Below, one piece after another: positions 62,831 to 64,000 of a stretch of DNA of 64,000 nucleotides. How positions within the stretch are numbered: position 1 is the stretch's first letter; each line of letters opens with the position of its first letter. A model generated the notes under the pieces. It saw only the letters and a list, made by a program, of their open reading frames with translations, was not told the DNA's origin and did no database searches. A program made the position numbers and the translations under genes. Source of the stretch: Meconema thalassinum (taxonomy: Eukaryota > Arthropoda > Insecta > Orthoptera > Tettigoniidae); NCBI GenBank assembly GCA_946902985.2, contig OX336393.1, positions 51,953,265 to 52,017,264 of the forward strand, written 5' to 3'.

Positions 62831-63549
62831 ATTACTACTATTATTATTAGCACCATGATTCGTGAGTACTTTTTGAATGCTCCCCGTATGTGTTGGAGAC
62901 AGTTGAAGTGCGTGTTCAGGTCATGGTCAGCCACTGGACCCCGCCTACCTCAAGCCAATTGTCTCTGCTTGCCATATAAAGACAAACAACTCTTTCGTTA
63001 TTGCTATGAAGGCGTAATCGGTTGACATCAATATTTTGGCTCGCCCGCCGTGAGATTCCTTGTGTTTGGAACCGGTATTGGCTGTGAGGTGAACAAGACG
63101 GTGATGGGCTGTATAAGCGGGCCGTTCCTTCTTGACCAGTACATATTACCTGCGCAGTGCACACTGAGCCTTCATATCTTTGTGATCAATGCAAATAAAG
63201 TGCGCAATAGGCCTATGCTTATTCAGTGGTCTCAGTGTTCTACTCGGGATTCAAGAAGAATTCTCACGCGCTTACGATCGGTCACGAATGACCGGCCCAT
63301 CTATACATATCATTCGAATATTCGCCAATTTGAAATTCGAATAAATTATTCGAATGTTCGAACAATGCGGCTGAGTATTTCGAATATATTAAAATAAATC
63401 GATAGTTCAAACATTTGAATTATTCCAAAATGACAAGTACCCAAAAATTACAGCAATTTGTGTAAAGGAATCTGTCCAGTGGACGAGTTGTTTGAAGCAG
63501 TGGCGAATCCCTTCCCCATTGAGCCTGATAGATCCTAGTAAATAAATAT
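62831..63549. other. no recognised gene; TTCGAA-rich patch
   Basis: Unclassified to 63,300; 63,310-63,420 holds several ATTCGAA/TTCGAAT palindromes. The plus ORF 63,050-63,397 ends in that patch and is not credible. Confidence 0.45.
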
Positions 63550-63732
63550 CATTCTTTCTTCCTTTCTGTCTGTCTGTCTGTCTGTCTTTCTTTTTGTGTT
63601 TCTTTCTTTCTTTCTTTCTTTCTGTCTTCCTCTTTGTATCTCTTTCCTCCTTTCTTTCTATCTTTCTTCCTTTCTTTCCTCTTTTCTTACTTTCCTACTT
63701 TCTTTCTGTCGTCCTCCTTTCTTTCTTTCCTC

Positions 63733-63769
<37 letters not shown>

Positions 63770-63783
63770 TTTCTGTCTGTCTG

Positions 63784-63817
<34 letters not shown>
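63550..63817. repeat. (TTTC)n / (TCTG)n microsatellite, ~270 bp
   Basis: TTTC repeats with TCTG and TTCC variants; several overlapping low-complexity ORFs on both strands are artefacts. Confidence 0.97.
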
Positions 63818-63818
<1 letters not shown>

Positions 63819-63819
<1 letters not shown>

Positions 63820-64000
63820 GCCCAACAAACTGAGAGGCATCAAGGAGACAACGATGGTGTGGAAATCTTCCTTCTGATCTATCCGGAAGGATGCTGTGGT
63901 ACTTTGTAGACTCCGGATCAGCCATGGGATTGCTACGCACTCCCGCTTGCTAAAGAGAGAAGACCCCCCTGTGTGTACTTGCGGCGCCCACGTTACCATG
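63819..64000 (+). pseudogene. LINE ORF2 fragment (jockey-like, past RNase H), runs off the window
   Basis: Frame reads NKLRGIKETTMVWKSSF, stop, SIRKDAVVLCRLRISHGIAT, HSRLLKREDPPVCTCGAHVT. It matches 'I...W..S.R..R..E.VL.RLRIGH...THS.LL.RE.PP.C..C' of jockey-like ORF2. One in-frame stop; the rest lies beyond the right edge. The microsatellite lies directly upstream. Confidence 0.8.

Overview
The window reads as repeat-dominated, gene-poor nuclear DNA from an arthropod, most likely an insect with a large genome (polyneopteran-like; the species is not determined). Evidence: no long intact ORF; many tRNA-headed SINEs with target-site duplications (TSDs); decayed non-LTR retrotransposon ORFs; remnants of mariner, hAT, PIF-Harbinger, pogo/Tigger and piggyBac-type DNA transposons; long microsatellites; and seven long poly(G)/poly(C) runs. 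I found no convincing host gene, rRNA gene or functional tRNA gene. The best candidate for non-repeat coding sequence is a short ORF at 36,136-36,438, and it is weak.

Layout. 1-6.9 kb: retroelement ORF scrap, a hAT-like element invaded by a foldback repeat (Q1), a large foldback element broken by two SINEs, a triplicated repeat, and a PIF-Harbinger element inside a LINE. 6.9-13.9 kb: 3' part of repeat E, a 21-unit 49-bp palindromic satellite, foldback S1, three tandem copies of repeat T, and a hAT transposase 3' end. 13.9-25 kb: TTCC microsatellite, LINE pieces broken by SINEs, a polypurine tract, a TTAA element, and several E copies. 25-36 kb: mariner remnant, 3' end of an R1-like LINE, further E and SINE A copies, a second mariner with about 190-bp inverted repeats, a jockey-like LINE end, and SINEs I and B. 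36-43 kb: weak coding candidate, hAT element with a BED finger, LINE, SINEs C and K, E6. 43-52.5 kb: tandem Q3/Q4, GGGTCCC-palindrome element, second polypurine tract, Q5, two more TTAA elements. 53-64 kb: nested SINEs, E7, a Tigger remnant split by SINE C, E8 carrying a small TA-flanked MITE, and a LINE ORF2 fragment running off the right edge.

The parts are related by nesting, not by function: LINEs supply the likely retroposition machinery, SINEs A-K and repeat E are presumably their non-autonomous clients, and DNA-transposon relics serve as targets and targeters. The most unusual items are: (i) repeat E, a roughly 1-kb retroposon-like unit whose body is an array of about 29-bp units, nearly all containing the 5' splice-site-like hexamer GTRAGT, ending in a hairpin and (ATC)n; (ii) 51-bp insertions made only of such hairpin tails, one with a perfect 12-bp TSD; (iii) foldback family Q, with two hairpins, a CCAAT/NRF1-like module and a recurring short ORF; (iv) the phase-perfect 49-bp palindromic satellite; (v) SINEs built from a small set of exchangeable heads, middles and tails. 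All family letters (A-T) are local labels for this window.
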